Shown here: piece by piece, positions 10,686 to 22,470 of the stretch
How the letters are laid out: each line of letters opens with the position of its first letter
Position numbering within the stretch: the first letter of the stretch is position 1
DNA from: Erythrophleum ivorense
Taxonomy: Eukaryota; Streptophyta; Magnoliopsida; Fabales; Fabaceae
Assembly: GCA_026724425.1 (NCBI GenBank)
Contig: JAIUCV010000116.1
Location: 2,232,001 to 2,296,000, forward strand
Reading direction: 5' to 3'
Length of the DNA: 64,000 nt
Made by a program: the position numbers and the translations under genes
The notes under the pieces: model-generated
Seen by the model: the letters and a program-made list of their open reading frames with translations, nothing else
Databases searched by the model: none
What the model was told of the DNA's origin: nothing

Positions 10686-12901
10686 CCTAGAATTACTTAT
10701 TATCTCACATTATCAACCATCGCTTTGCTAAAGGAGTGCAAAGGTGGCCTAATGGCTAGCTAACTTGGATTAGGCTCAACAAATTTTTTTTTTAGGATCA
10801 GACCAGGTTAAACACCAACTATGTTGGAAAATTTTCTCTAGTCCAATTTGGTTATATATATATGATTTTACAAAAATGCATATAAAAATTTTAATTTTTT
10901 AAAAAGTAAAATGTAATTTTATATAGACATGTAAATTTTTTTTAATGAGCCATTTCATAATTGTTATCAAAATTTTTGACAAAAAAGTGGCTTGACTAGA
11001 CTCAACAAGCTAGATTGGGGTAAAAAAAAAAGCCTGATGCTAAATTATATCAAATATCCAATTAAGTCAAAACTCGACTCATATATATTCCTATTTTGCT
11101 AGCACAATTTAGCATTTGTCACTTTTTTTATTTAATCCATACAAAAAATTAAAAAAATTATTTAATTAAACAAACAATAAAAATTTTTATTATGAAATTA
11201 TTTTTTAAAAAATATTTTCAATAAAAAGAAACACAAAATTTTCCCCATTAAAAACTGAACCTTAATGAATTTCATTTGGCCCCCCAAAAAAAAAAGAAAC
11301 CTCTTGCATTTACAGATGTCATAACTGACCCTCTAATAGCATCTTGACATGTGGCGATAGAGTGCATCCTATACTAATGAAAAATAGGCTACAACGGATG
11401 AATGAAATTGACGTTCTCCAAATAATTCATCTTATGTGGAATACAAATATATAAAGGTGAGTCATGCCTCTTACCCCTAACCCAAGTAATTTGACTGGAA
11501 AACTACAAAGAAGTCCCATCGATCAGGGCAATCTCATTATATCACAACGGTGTTTTAAACTCAAACATGCAACACCATATATTGTCGTTCGTGAACGTCT
11601 ATGGGTCTTCTTAGTACACTCCAAGGAAACTGTTAAGCTGATTCATGATGCAGCTTCTAATGGTCTTTTTCCTTTTCGGTTTTTTTTTGGGGGGGAGGGG
11701 GGGGGGGGGTTACAGCTTCTCATAGTTTACTAGATTTTATTCTTATTTTTAAGACATTAGAAAGTTTCACTTCAAGATGTTTAAGCTCATATATAGAAAA
11801 GCAGGCAATTCAATGGGTTTTATATGTTGGTGACTTGATAGAGAAAAAGGGAGCATGCATAGAAATTTTTACGTAACCAAAAGTTTTGCAAGTCTTGAAG
11901 ATCAGTAAGTGTTGGATTTCTAAGAGTGAGGAAACAAAGGATAGAGTACTCTGGGACGTCACCAAATTGGAATTAATATACATTTGCAGTTCGAATAAAA
12001 TTTCTTAAATAATCATCTTAGATTAATAAGGAAAATTAAAATACATCCTACTTGCTTAAGTAAATAAAGAACATTGAATATTTGGATTGAAGAAAAAGGA
12101 TACAGAAGCAAAGTAATAGTCCATTGTGTAGGGATGAAGCAAACGGTACCATGCGCTGACGAAGATTAATATTTACTAACATTATGTTTGCTACATAGAA
12201 TTATTAGGTATAAAAATAGAAAGGGAGTGAATGTGTGAATGAAATGAAATAATATAGAAAGAAACAGAAATGTTATTTTATCTATATGTTTGGTTAAATA
12301 AAAAAGTGTTGGACTAGAAATGAATGATAAGGAAATAACCATCATACTTCTACTTAAAAAAAATAATGATAATAAAGATATAATAAACTTTATGTAAACT
12401 AGAAATAATAATTAATCTTGATTTACGTGCTTATTTAAAGGCAATAAATTACTTCTCTCTTTCTAATGTTTAGACAAAATTTTGAATATCAAAGGAGACG
12501 TAGAAAAAGATTTCTTTTCCATTTCCATCTACTTCATGTAAGAGTTCAAATTAATTATTTTAAGATTAATTATTATAATGTCATCTTGATAACCTCTAAA
12601 ATTTGAGAGGTGATCAGATGAACTCAGATTTTGTGCGAGAGACATGGCTTGCGATGGGAATGTGAGTGCTATATGGCTTCCTCTTAATTTTTTCTTTCCA
12701 ATTTTTTCTCACTTTGGACAGAGAAAGAGTGAGGAAGAGAGAGTAGGTGGGATCACTAACCCACTCTCCCCCTTTCTTTTTCCTAATTTCTCTCTCCAGA
12801 TTAAGAACAAATTAAGAGAAATGAAATTGATAAGATTCTTATTCGACTCGGTTTGTGTATACCTATCTCAGTACATACACGATTGATTATAAGCTAACTT
12901 T
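10686..12901. other. Intergenic, A+T-rich, no gene recognised
   Basis: No family motif was found on either strand. A T-tract runs directly into a G-rich tract near 11680-11709 (about 22 G with one A). An 89-codon ORF at 11464-11733 ends beyond that tract and has no recognisable domain. A pyrimidine-rich stretch near 12770-12800 looks like 5'-leader sequence but has no gene behind it. Confidence 0.5.
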
Positions 12902-13278
12902 GGCTTAAATACATTTTTAGGCTCTTTACTTTTCATTTGTTTTCCCTAAATTAAAAACCGACAATGTTATTCTCCTATTATTTAAAATGATCATATTTTA
13001 CCCTTTTGTCTTATAATCCATCCAATTTTTAATATCAAATTTGACAACATGTTGACTTGGACATCAAATTTGAATATGAATTAATGATATTACATAAATA
13101 AATAATATCTAAGTTAACAAATTATTAAGTTTGGCATTAAATTTTATCTGGATTATGAGACAAAAGGGCAAAATTAAATTATTTTAAAAGAATAAGAAGA
13201 CAACATTGTCTATCTTCAAGTTGGGGGACCAATTTGAAATTCTTGTAAAACTAGAGGAACTGAAATTGCATTTAAGCC
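12902..13278. mobile_element. Small foldback element (MITE), Mutator-like by its target duplication
   Basis: About 165 bp at the left (GGCTTAAATACA...) is repeated inverted at the right (minus strand GGCTTAAATGCA...). The arms share the inner strings ACAATGTT, CCCTTTTGTCT and ATAATCCA. Nine-base flanks are GCTAACTTT (12893-12901) and ATTAACTTT (13279-13287), 7 of 9 equal with two transitions. A 9-bp duplication points to the Mutator superfamily. There is no coding sequence. Confidence 0.75.
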
Positions 13279-13378
13279 ATTAACTTTTCATAAATTAATT
13301 AAAAGATTATGACATTTTATATTCTTATATTTTAAACAAAAATATTATTAATTATATAAAAATAATTAAATCATTATG

Positions 13379-13808
13379 TTGGTTCTTAGAGTTTTATCAA
13401 ATTTTTAATTTAATTCCTATAATTCAAAAATTTATAATTGGATAGCTATGATTTTAAAATACTTTAATTTAGTCTCTATCATTAAATGTCAATAACCTGA
13501 TCTAACGACAAACATGTCAATTTAACAATCTAATATGCATTATTTATATTAATAAAAGAAATAAAAATTGACAATATACTCACTTGTGTGCCAAGTGATG
13601 TAAGTGGTTGTGGTGTTGATATAAATCATATATATTTAAAATGTTAAGATGATACAACATTAGTTACATCAATAAAGTTTAATAATATGCTAACAAAGGT
13701 TTAATGACAAGGACCAATTTTTTTATTTTAAATTCTGAGAACTCAATTACAAATTTTTTAAAATATAAAAACCAAATTATAAAATAAAATAAACTTTGAG
13801 AATCATAG
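13379..13808. mobile_element. Second small foldback element (MITE-like)
   Basis: The left arm (from about 13379, GGTTCTTAGAG ... ATTTAGTCTCTATCATTAAAT) is repeated inverted at the right (13700-13808; minus strand ATTCTCAAAG ... TTGGTCCTTGTCATTAAAC). Arms are about 115 bp with many differences and small indels. I could not define a target duplication, so the ends are approximate and the superfamily is open. Confidence 0.55.
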
Positions 13809-15928
13809 CTAATAACACAGTAGTTTAACTTACAGAAATTCTTCTTTGCATTGGGTGCATGTAATGACCAGGATTTACTCTATACAGTTGATTCCACATG
13901 TAGAATCAAATCCTAACAGTTTGGTGCACTTGCGCTTGGTGCCCGCCAAAATTTTTCTTTAAATTTTGATTATGGCTCAAATTGAAAAAAAATTACGAAA
14001 AATGGTGATTTATGGCTATAAACATTCTTTAAATATTTATTTACTTTTTCAAACTTTTTTTTATAGCTAATCATACTTAAAAATAAAAATCAGAAGATTA
14101 AAATAATGACATAGTCTCTTAATTTTATTTATCATTTTAAATTGATCCCTTAAGTTCGATGCATTTCAAAATTATTAATTAAGTTTTAATTTTGTCTCCT
14201 AAAAGGCCTTTTTTAATAAAATCCATTAAGAAACTACCGTCCCTTTATTTCTCTACTGACATGGAGGCCATGGTTGTGTTATTCAATATTTTAAATTATG
14301 AAGTGGTACGTAATCAGTATTTGTCTGGAGAAAAAAAAAGAGGTTTGCTTCAAGGCCGTTACTTGCAGCATCCGTCCCTTCTCCTGAATCTTGAGCATCA
14401 ATTTGCAAAACTGAGTAGCGATATGAAAGCAGCACTGATTAATTCAAAGATCACCTATATGTCCCGTTAAAGCTGTCTTCTTTCATTTCACATCGGTCGT
14501 GGAACGTAAAAGGCGAAATCATTGGAACTCTGTTAGGCGTTCAATTTATCTTTCCATTTGAATCCCTTGTCTATGTTTTGCTTTCTCATTGTATGCTCAA
14601 TTTTGATTGATGAAGTATTTTGCTCAAAAGATGACGATAACGATAATAATGACAATGATGATAATAATAATATAAATTTAACCATTATTAAAAAAGATGC
14701 AAAAGGAGTCATGTTAAGCAAACATTATTGCACAATAGGTATCAATGCTTTATGCAGACTTCCTGCTTTAGGTATGATACTGTTGTCTCATCTTATGCTT
14801 CCCTCTTTTCTTTCCCTCTTCTCTTTGTGTGCACTTTCTTATTATATTTGCATCATTCAGAATTAATTGATTGTTTTTTAAGAAAATAATATTATTATAT
14901 GGTGCTCTTTGAATTAATCAATGCCACTTGCATAACACTTGTTAGTATCCAAAACTAAATAAGTTGGACTAATTTTTGGGTGAACCGTTAGAGTATATTA
15001 CCTGGACTGGGCTATATTTTTTGACAAGAGAATTAAGTTGGGTTTTTGAGACTAAAAATAGGCTATAAAGTCTTTGGGCTTTGAATTTAATTGATTAGAT
15101 TTTTGAAATATTTAAGGAAAAAAGCCTAATAATATGCAGCTAGAATATAGGAGAATATTTGAGTGTTTCCAAGCTATTTTATGATATCTATCTACTTTTC
15201 TACAAATTAAGGATTGGGCCTACAAAATATTTTAAATGTAGTTAACCAAATCAACTAGAAGTAAAGAAGATTCATGAGTTGACCAAGTCAATGAAGTATA
15301 GAATATACTAGACGACCCGTTTTTCTAAATTTTAGATATATGAGTGGTATGGTTAGATGATGAGGTAGTTAGTCAGCAAGTAAAAATATTATTTTAACCT
15401 TTAATCTAGTTGAAGTGACATAAATTGACACTAAGATTGTTGGCCATGATCTTATATTATTGCTAACATAGATTGCAATTTTAAGAAAAGTAGCAAATAG
15501 TTTTTGTGGAGTTAATGGCTATTTTTAGGCCAATAAATACTTATTATGCATTTGTTTTTGAGGACACACACATCTAGTTAATGAAACACAAGCCTTTACA
15601 TTTTATCCTTTATATTTCTTTAATTTCTAGAATTTATTGCTTTATTTACAACTTTCTTTATTGCATTTATGCCTTTACTTTCTTTTATTGCTCATTCTAA
15701 TTGAAGGAGTTAGTCACTCTTCAAACTAGATATTTTCTTTAATAGCCTAGGGATAAAAGGTTAAGGAATAAAATCCTTTCCTTAGCATTTCGCCTGAATG
15801 TAAGAATCAAAAGTGTGAGTTGGCTAATTTGTTTACTTAATCAATCTAAATTCATAAACAACAAATTTTTCCATGCTCAATGGGACTAAAAGAAGAGTTT
15901 CCAATGAAGTTTTGATAACTACTAATTT
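13809..15928. other. Intergenic, no gene recognised
   Basis: Holds a GAT/AAT-rich microsatellite (14629-14672) that creates a low-complexity Asp/Asn ORF, and a 92-codon ORF at 14192-14470 with no recognisable motif. From about 15440 to 15800 the sequence has the look of an LTR or leader (CCAATAAATACTTATT followed by pyrimidine-rich stretches), but I found no partner copy. Confidence 0.45.
14629..14672. repeat. GAT/AAT-rich microsatellite
   Basis: Imperfect GATAAT/GACAAT trinucleotide run. It explains the Asp/Asn-rich reading frame across it. Confidence 0.75.
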
Positions 15929-16110
15929 TGTAATGCATTTCATAAACATACGGATTGAATATATAGTGTAGTGGATCAAGGTCATCTCATAAGGAATTGA
16001 TTTAGATACAGTTGGGTCTAAGAAGTTTCTCTTTTGTTTAAGTCAAGATAAATACCAACATAATAAAAGAAACTAAAATCAAAAAATAAACTGGGTGTTT
16101 AGAATTGTTC
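15929..16110 (-). mobile_element. 3' end block of a gypsy-like LTR, minus strand
   Basis: On the plus strand, TGTAATGCATTTCATAAACATACGG followed by AGTGGATCAAGGTCATCTCATAAGG lines up with the reverse complement of the last about 80 bp of the solo LTR (5228-5310). The next about 100 bp also fit. It is therefore the 3' end of a minus-strand LTR whose body is at 18430-19846 or which has lost its body by deletion. Confidence 0.5.
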
Positions 16111-16186
16111 CAAAAAAAAAAAGAAATAAAGTAATTAAAAAATTTAAACACTAAAGGTCAAATGGTCCAGGTATGTCTTAGGAATT

Positions 16187-17232
16187 TGAATCATGTGGAA
16201 GGACAATAATAAAAGATAGAGGCACTTCTGAAGGTGGTGGTGGAGGGTTAGGCACCAGACAATCCATTAACATCTGCGACAGCTCCCGCATAGAAAGTAA
16301 ATGACCCTCCAATCTCTTAATGGACTCTCTCACCCAGTCGTCAAACTATGCCTAAGGTGGTGCATCATGAACCACAGGCTTTGGTGGCTGCTCTTGCAGA
16401 GATGGAGGTGGAGGTATCTCTTACTACTACTATGCTCGAGGTCCTTTAGGCTTCCTCGACTCATCTTTCATATTATCATATTTGAAGGCACCATTAGGTT
16501 TAAATTGTGCATCATTTTAGGACACTTAACTACCCCTTATTTGAAGCAACTCTATAAACATGTGGGGTAAGCCAGACTCGCCCTCTCAAGGTGTGCCACT
16601 GATTTGAAGTTCAAGATCATAAGGCAAGGAAAAATTACCTGCTTTCTCATCATAAAGCAATATGTAAGAAGAGCACTCTTTTGTTTGATCCATGGGAGCT
16701 TGTGATAATATTACTGGAAATGAATTGAAGCCAATAGCAAGTAGGTTTGTTCAACTAGGCTATTGTATATACTTTGTTTGTCAATTGAGCTCGTCCTTCG
16801 TTGGCTATTGTAACTTCAACCTTCTCCCACGAAATAGATTGCTGATTCTCCATAAAAGCCTTATAGGTGCAGTGCTCAACATCAATCTTCAATGACCTTT
16901 TCATTAATCCAAACCCATGCAATCCTACAATAATACTTGTCCTCATATTCTTCAGTGTCTTCAAAATTTGCATAGAATTCTTGTACCATGATAGGAATAC
17001 GATGCATAGGCTTTTTAGTAGAGTCCTGTAGATGGTGCCATTCAAAATCACTGAAAGTGAGGTCTAGTAGATGAGGCTTATAATATCTATCTTCAGTAAG
17101 GCCTCTATCTGAAAATCTCTACTCAAAACAGAATTCAGCTCTTGCAAAAGTGAATCGCTCCTTGTCAACTCTTTTTCTTTTGTTTAGAGGAGGATATTTG
17201 AGCTGTCTTGGCTTACTTCTTAGGTGTCATAG
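16187..17232 (-). pseudogene. gag-like / plant transposon protein ORF of a gypsy-type element, broken
   Basis: Reading the minus strand from an ATG at 17232 gives MTPKK then, after stops and a frameshift, ERFTFARAEF, RFSDRGLTEDRYYKPHLLD, PIMVQEFYANF and YYCRIAWVWINEKV. This is the pattern of the N-terminal protein found in Tat/Ogre-type plant elements (annotated in databases as putative plant transposon protein). The C-terminal end (about 16330-16187) reads DDWVRESIKRLEGHL then MRELSQMLMD and a Pro run before a stop. No protease or reverse transcriptase follows. It is non-functional. Family assignment rests on motif memory. Confidence 0.55.
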
Positions 17233-18429
17233 AATTTGCATAAAGAGTGAAAATATGAGATGATATAGAGATAAGTTTAACGAATAGTAGGCACAAAGAA
17301 TAAAAATAGGTATTCACTTTTTAAATAATTTGATCATTGAAAAATTTTCAACAACCAACCCAATTATTGATAATTCAAAACCAAATCAAATAAAAGCAAA
17401 GGCACCCTAATTAAATAGTGTATGGAATGAAAATATGAATTTCTGCAATATGTGTTCATACTCACTATAGTGAGTTCATCTTCGTAATAGCGAGAAAGAA
17501 TAGAGAATGTGGAAATGAATTTCTGAGTCCATAACACCTGAACAAATGAAAACACATGTATAGAGAGATACGAACAACACACCTACAGTCATTATTACAA
17601 TCATAGCAGACTACATTTATCAAATCAAGGCCACGCAACTTCTAACCTTAAGTTCTCAAAGCCATGCAATCTTATACATAAAAATGCATAAAAGAATGAA
17701 GAGACAACATACCTAGTGTTGCGTGAAGATGAGGAGATGAAGATGATGACGTGAAAAGATGGAATGGTTTAGCAGAAAGCAATATGCATAGAGAGCACGA
17801 GGGGGTGGGAAGTGGCTAAGTGATAGTGAGTAAGAACGGGAAGAAGAGAGAGAGGACAGACATAATTAGTTTTGTCTTGTTTTGTTTTAATTCTTTAAAC
17901 AAAAATAACCCAAAACTTGAGATAACCAGAGACCTTCATCATTGTGCAAGCAATAGCGAGGAGTTCTCTGGAAAATGTATCATGCAACAAAATTGCCATA
18001 TCTCACAATTGTGAAGTGATCCTCTCGTAGTGGCGAAAACACTTAGCAAGTTTTGGTCTACCTAAGGAGTCTTGCTATAGCTTAAGCTATAGCAAGCAAC
18101 TCCTTGAAATTTGTACCGGTCTAGAAAAATAAGGAATTCATTATTGTAAAAAGGCAAGTATGCCATAGTGACAACACTTAGAATGAATTTCAAAGATGAG
18201 ATTTCTTGCAATAGCACGTGCCATGGCGAGGAACCCTTTGGATTTTGTACCAAGACCTAGAACAAGTGACACTTGCAATAGCTAAAATAGGAACTCGCAA
18301 TAGCAACCAATGAAATTGCAGAAACTTAGAAAATTTTAAGAATAAATTTTGTTTCACTTTGTTCAATCCCTTGACGTAATTCATTTCAATTTAGAAAAAA
18401 CCTAATTAATTGAAACAAAATAAACACAT
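17233..18429 (-). other. Leader-like non-coding segment with a recurring ATAGC motif
   Basis: Lies between the gag-like ORF and the LTR body. The short motif AATAGCGAG and variants (ATAGTGAG, TAGTGGCGAA, CAATAGCAC, CATGGCGAGGA) recurs about eight to ten times between 17460 and 18300. I recognise no gene in it. Confidence 0.4.
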
Positions 18430-19846
18430 TAACCCAATTAATAAGAACTCCCTACTTGAATTAGATGCTTCATTGCAATGCAATGCTTCCTCCAAAAAGA
18501 AATTGTCCTAAACCATTTTAGATGAAATTGGAAAGTAAAAGGATTTGGGATAATAATTCCCCTTAGCATTTTATATGATCTAATTACTTCTCTTTATCTT
18601 GCTATTAACGTCATTAATAGTTTAACACTCTAATTTACCTACAAATATCTTTTAAATTACCTATAGGTATTCTCCTGACTAATTCATAATTCCTTATGTA
18701 ATTGATTTAGAGACTTAATCAAGAATAAATCCTAATATAATTATTATGAGGGTGGTAGATATATTCCTATCTTACAAGTAAATTAATTCATTTAACATTG
18801 CAAATTTCATGAACCCGCACGATTCAATCAATGGTCAAGTTCTAAAATCTTTCTTTTTTCTTTTAGTTTCTTTTGGTTATCCAAATCATCTAATGATTTC
18901 TACACACTTAAAAGCATGGAATACAAAGATTGAGTAATTAAATCACATCATTAATTGCAATTAAATAGAGTAATTACAACATATTACACACTAGAGTTTA
19001 TCACAATCCCAAATTAACTAGTTTAACTAATAACTATAAGGAATAACAATATTAAGAGCATAATAAGGAATAACAATATTAAATGGGCAAAGAAATATAA
19101 GAAAAAATAAGGGAAGAAGATAAAAACTAATTTAATCAGTAAATCTTTCTTAAATCTAAACTTCTTCCATAACAAATAAAACTCCAAACCCTTCCATTTC
19201 CTCTTTAAGATGTTTAGAATAGTGGCGTCCTTCAAAGAAATGTTGAAACCCTCTTAAAGCCCTAAAAAAGGTGGTTAAAAATGGTGCTTTTTACTTTTTT
19301 TTTTTCTAAAAATGCATTGCATTACAACTAAATTTTTATTTGAAGTGGTTAAAAGTGTCACGACATATAATTTTTACATTACAACACATTATGTTTCTAT
19401 TTCTTTTGGTGTTGTGAGCTTAAATTTGTTGGCACAATGCTAAATTTTTTTTAGCAGCACTTTTGAGTGCCATATTTTCTTTTTCTAAGCCTTTTTTTAG
19501 CAAATTTTTTCAACTCTTGTTACTTTACATTAAAAAACTTTTAAACTTGTTTCTTTGTAATTTTAACCTTACAAAGGTATAAAATTAATCTAATTATTAT
19601 TTATAATATACTAACCAAGGTTAAACAATTTAATAACTTAAAAATCTAAATAAAAATACAAAATATTGTTTATATTTAACTGAAACAAAAATTAACTCAA
19701 AACTAAAAGAATAAAATAAAAAATTACTAAATATTAGATTAACTAAAATTTATTAATTATATATATATAATATAAAATAAATTTAATATTTTTATGATAA
19801 GTCTCTTAAAATATTAAGAGAACCATGATAATTTAGGAACTTATCA
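18430..19846 (-). mobile_element. LTR body of a gypsy-like element, minus strand
   Basis: The minus strand starts at 19846 with TGATAAGTTCCTAAATTATCA, matching the start of the solo LTR at 3890. It remains alignable by eye through the inner block with TAATTGCAATTAATGATGTG and TAGGAGAATACCTATAGGTAAT. The LTR-end block is missing at this side and is found instead at 15929-16010. Either the LTR is split by a 2.3-kb insertion carrying the gag-like ORF, or two partial LTRs remain. Confidence 0.65.
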
Positions 19847-19914
19847 ATGTGCAAATTTTATGAAGTACCTTGATATAAAACTAGTTGACTTAGTCAAAGA
19901 TGAAGTTTAAAGGA

Positions 19915-20440
19915 GATTCCCCAAGAAAAAGTACTACTTGCCAATTATTCCTCGATTGCAAAAGCTTTTATGCCTTATTAGCTCTGCTGAGCTTATGCAA
20001 TAGAATTGAAATAATAGAGAACGTAAAGGTGTATTGTTTCATTGGCTAGATGGAGAAGCATATAAGCATTTGGATATGGTATATCTTGATTTTGCCATAA
20101 AGCCATAAAATGTTCAACTTTCCAACATATAGAATATTATCATGGTGGAGTATTACTAAAAAATTAGCTTGTTCTTGTTGTATAAAAAATTCAAAAGTTT
20201 TTACCCTAAAATATAGGAGGAAAAACTCCTAATTTAATTGTCATCAATAATTTTTGCATATAAACCATATTTTTAGAAGGAATAAAGATGCTTTCAAAAG
20301 GAATAGAATTGAAAATGATGCTTCTCCCTTGAGATTGGATAGGGAAGAATTATGACAAGATATGATAATCTTTCCTAAAATAATAGATTAAGGGATTTTT
20401 AGATTACCAAATATGAGAATATCAAAATTGAACTAAGTAG
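19915..20440 (+). pseudogene. TNP2-type CACTA transposase remnant
   Basis: Two blocks read like the Transposase_21 (tnp2) family. The first has PKKKYYLPIIPRLQKLL, then SSAELMQ, GVLFHWLDGEAYKHLD and LDFAIKP. In the family these are the FP(L/I)TPRLQRL, GxLRHPADGEAWK and DFAxxPRNVRLGL motifs. The second has SCCIKNSKVFTLKY, then HINHIFRRNKDAFKRNR and PLRLDREEL, matching the C-x2-C ... FRRNKxAF ... PPPRLSGEE region. About ten in-frame stops and a shift between blocks show it is dead. In active elements this protein cuts and pastes the transposon. Confidence 0.8.
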
Positions 20441-22156
20441 AGCATATTTTTGAGTTTTCATATTAAAACATCTGTTGGTTTGGCATAATATATTTCTTAT
20501 TATTAATGAATTTTAAAATGACTATTTTGTAAGTCATATTAATATTAATGTTACAATAACCATTTTGTAATTGATGTTAATATTAATTTTATATTATTAA
20601 CATATATATATATATATATATATAAAACAAAGAGTGAGCAACAAGTGAAGCACTTAATAAAATTTAATTTTATTAAATTATCTTATATTAGATCTTTTTA
20701 ATTCTTATTTTATTAAATTTCATATAATTAGTTCATAACGTTATATATTATGCCTGTCCTTATTAAAATTGAATAATATATATTTTACAAATAGAGGCGC
20801 ACAAAATTTTACAAAAAAAAAAAATATCACACCCGGTGGAAATGGGTAGAGCCTAGATGCCCAAAATTTAAAATTGCCAAATTATTTGATGCCAAATTTT
20901 TTTTTAGGTCTATACATATCCAAACTTTAGTTTTTTCTTTTATTTTTTCATTGATTTTGTTTCACTTCATGTAAGCTCTTATTTTCCTTTTTTTTTGTGG
21001 TCACTTTTTCACTTTATTCTTCTCTCTTTCATCTCATCTTTGTTCATCTATCTATCGAAATTATATATGTTCTTTTTCTCTCTTTCATTTCTTTTTTATA
21101 CTTGTTGTAAGTAAACAAAATAAAATTGAAATATTTTTTTATTGATATTTGGATTTGGATTTCCGTTGATTTTGATTGTAATATTGATATGAATATATTT
21201 TGATTATTAGTATATTTGGTTTTTTTTATTGTTTCTTGATATGAATATGTTTTGATTATGAATGTATCTAGTTTCTTTTTATATTAATGACATTTCATTC
21301 CATATTTTGATTTGTTTTGGAATATTTTTTGAACTTGAATATTTAATCAAACTGAACTCAAACCTAAAGACACTGAATAAAAAAAATGAATAGAAATGAA
21401 CCTAGAAGATGAATAAAGAAATGAAGCCAAAAAATGAAGAACATCAAAAACTCAAAATTTTAAAAGCATTGCACAATCACTTAATAAAATTTAAAAGTGA
21501 AAAAAAAATAAGAATAATAAAAAAATAATATATTTTGAGGAAAAATTAGTATATTAATAAAAATATTATATGGTTTTAAAAAATATTTGCATTTATAAGA
21601 AATATTATAAAATATTTATATTTATAAAAAAAATTAAAAAATAAAGTCATTTTCAACCAAATTAATTCTATTGAATACTTCATTCTACTGCAATTCTGTA
21701 GGAAAAATGTACCGTACTAATTTTTTTTCAAAAAATAGTTATAATCCTATTTTTTAGAATTTTTTTTAGATAAATAAATTAAAATTAATTATTCTTTTAT
21801 TTTCTTTTTTAAATTTTCTAATTATTATTTACATTAATTAAATTTTTAAAATTTTCTTGTTATTATTTATATTAATTAAAATAATTATCATTAATTTTTA
21901 ATTTAATTTTTTTTAACATTATACTTTATTATTTATTGTATATTAAATACTTTTTTTGAATAAATTAAAAACTGGATAGATAGATATGACATGATTAGAG
22001 AGAGTGTAAAGAGAAAGCAGCTGCATTGGTTGGCAACTACAATTTTGTCAAAAAATAAATACCAGCAATAGAAAATCTAACTAAATATTTAGTAAAAAAT
22101 TATGTATTTCTGATCAAGATTAATATGTTTTTGACTCATCTTTCAACCAGTATTCA

Positions 22157-22173
22157 TACATTTTGTTATAGTG
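22157..22173 (-). repeat. CACTA-like 3' terminus, one mismatch
   Basis: The minus strand reads CACTATAACAAAATG. It differs from the terminus at 3226 by one base in the first 13. Confidence 0.6.
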
Positions 22174-22199
22174 TTTGTTTAATGAATAGCATGCTGTTA

Positions 22200-22330
22200 T
22201 TATATGAGAAACTTGTTTCAGCGTTTTCATCTATCTCAAATGTCCATACTTTTAGGCTTCTTACTTCCAACACTTTTGAGGAACTTTAATTAATCATTGC
22301 GAATATCGCTTAGCTATATGTTCATTTCAA
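22200..22330. repeat. Dispersed repeat also found at 57700-57830
   Basis: GTTTCAGCGTTTTCATCTAT and the following TCAAATGTCCATACTT match 57710-57755 closely. A later block with TTAATCAT and TTAGCTATATGTT matches 57785-57825. It shows that the repeat family around 57.7-60.5 kb has another member here. Confidence 0.5.
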
Positions 22331-22470
22331 AAGATCGGCTCTTAACAAGGGACTTACTTTAAAATATCAAACACAGTACATATATTTGGTTTTTTCATTT
22401 TTCTTGTACATCAATAAATACAAATTGTTTTCTTGTCATCAATTCATTAGAGCTTTACTAATTAATTTTT

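Larger units (their letters stand above)
19847..22173 (+). mobile_element. Second CACTA element remnant (TNP2 part and 3' end)
   Basis: Contains a broken TNP2 transposase (19915-20440), A+T-rich non-coding sequence with an (AT) run at 20602-20625, and an end at about 22157-22173 whose minus strand begins CACTATAACAAAA. The last about 200 bp resemble the 3' region of the first CACTA element (agreement around GACATGATTAGAGAGAG versus GTCATGGGATAGAGAGAAG, and the TTTAGTA block). The 5' side is cut off by the LTR ending at 19846. Confidence 0.7.

Noticed and set aside
11464..11733. 89-codon ORF ending in a Gly-rich stretch
   Set aside because: The Gly run comes from the poly-G tract. No motif, splice context or neighbouring exon supports a gene.
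14192..14470. 92-codon ORF
   Set aside because: No recognisable family and no supporting context, so chance ORF length in this composition is plausible.
14558..14866. 102-codon ORF with an Asp/Asn-rich segment and hydrophobic ends that could look like a signal peptide
   Set aside because: The acidic part is a GAT/AAT microsatellite, and there is no conserved domain or exon structure.
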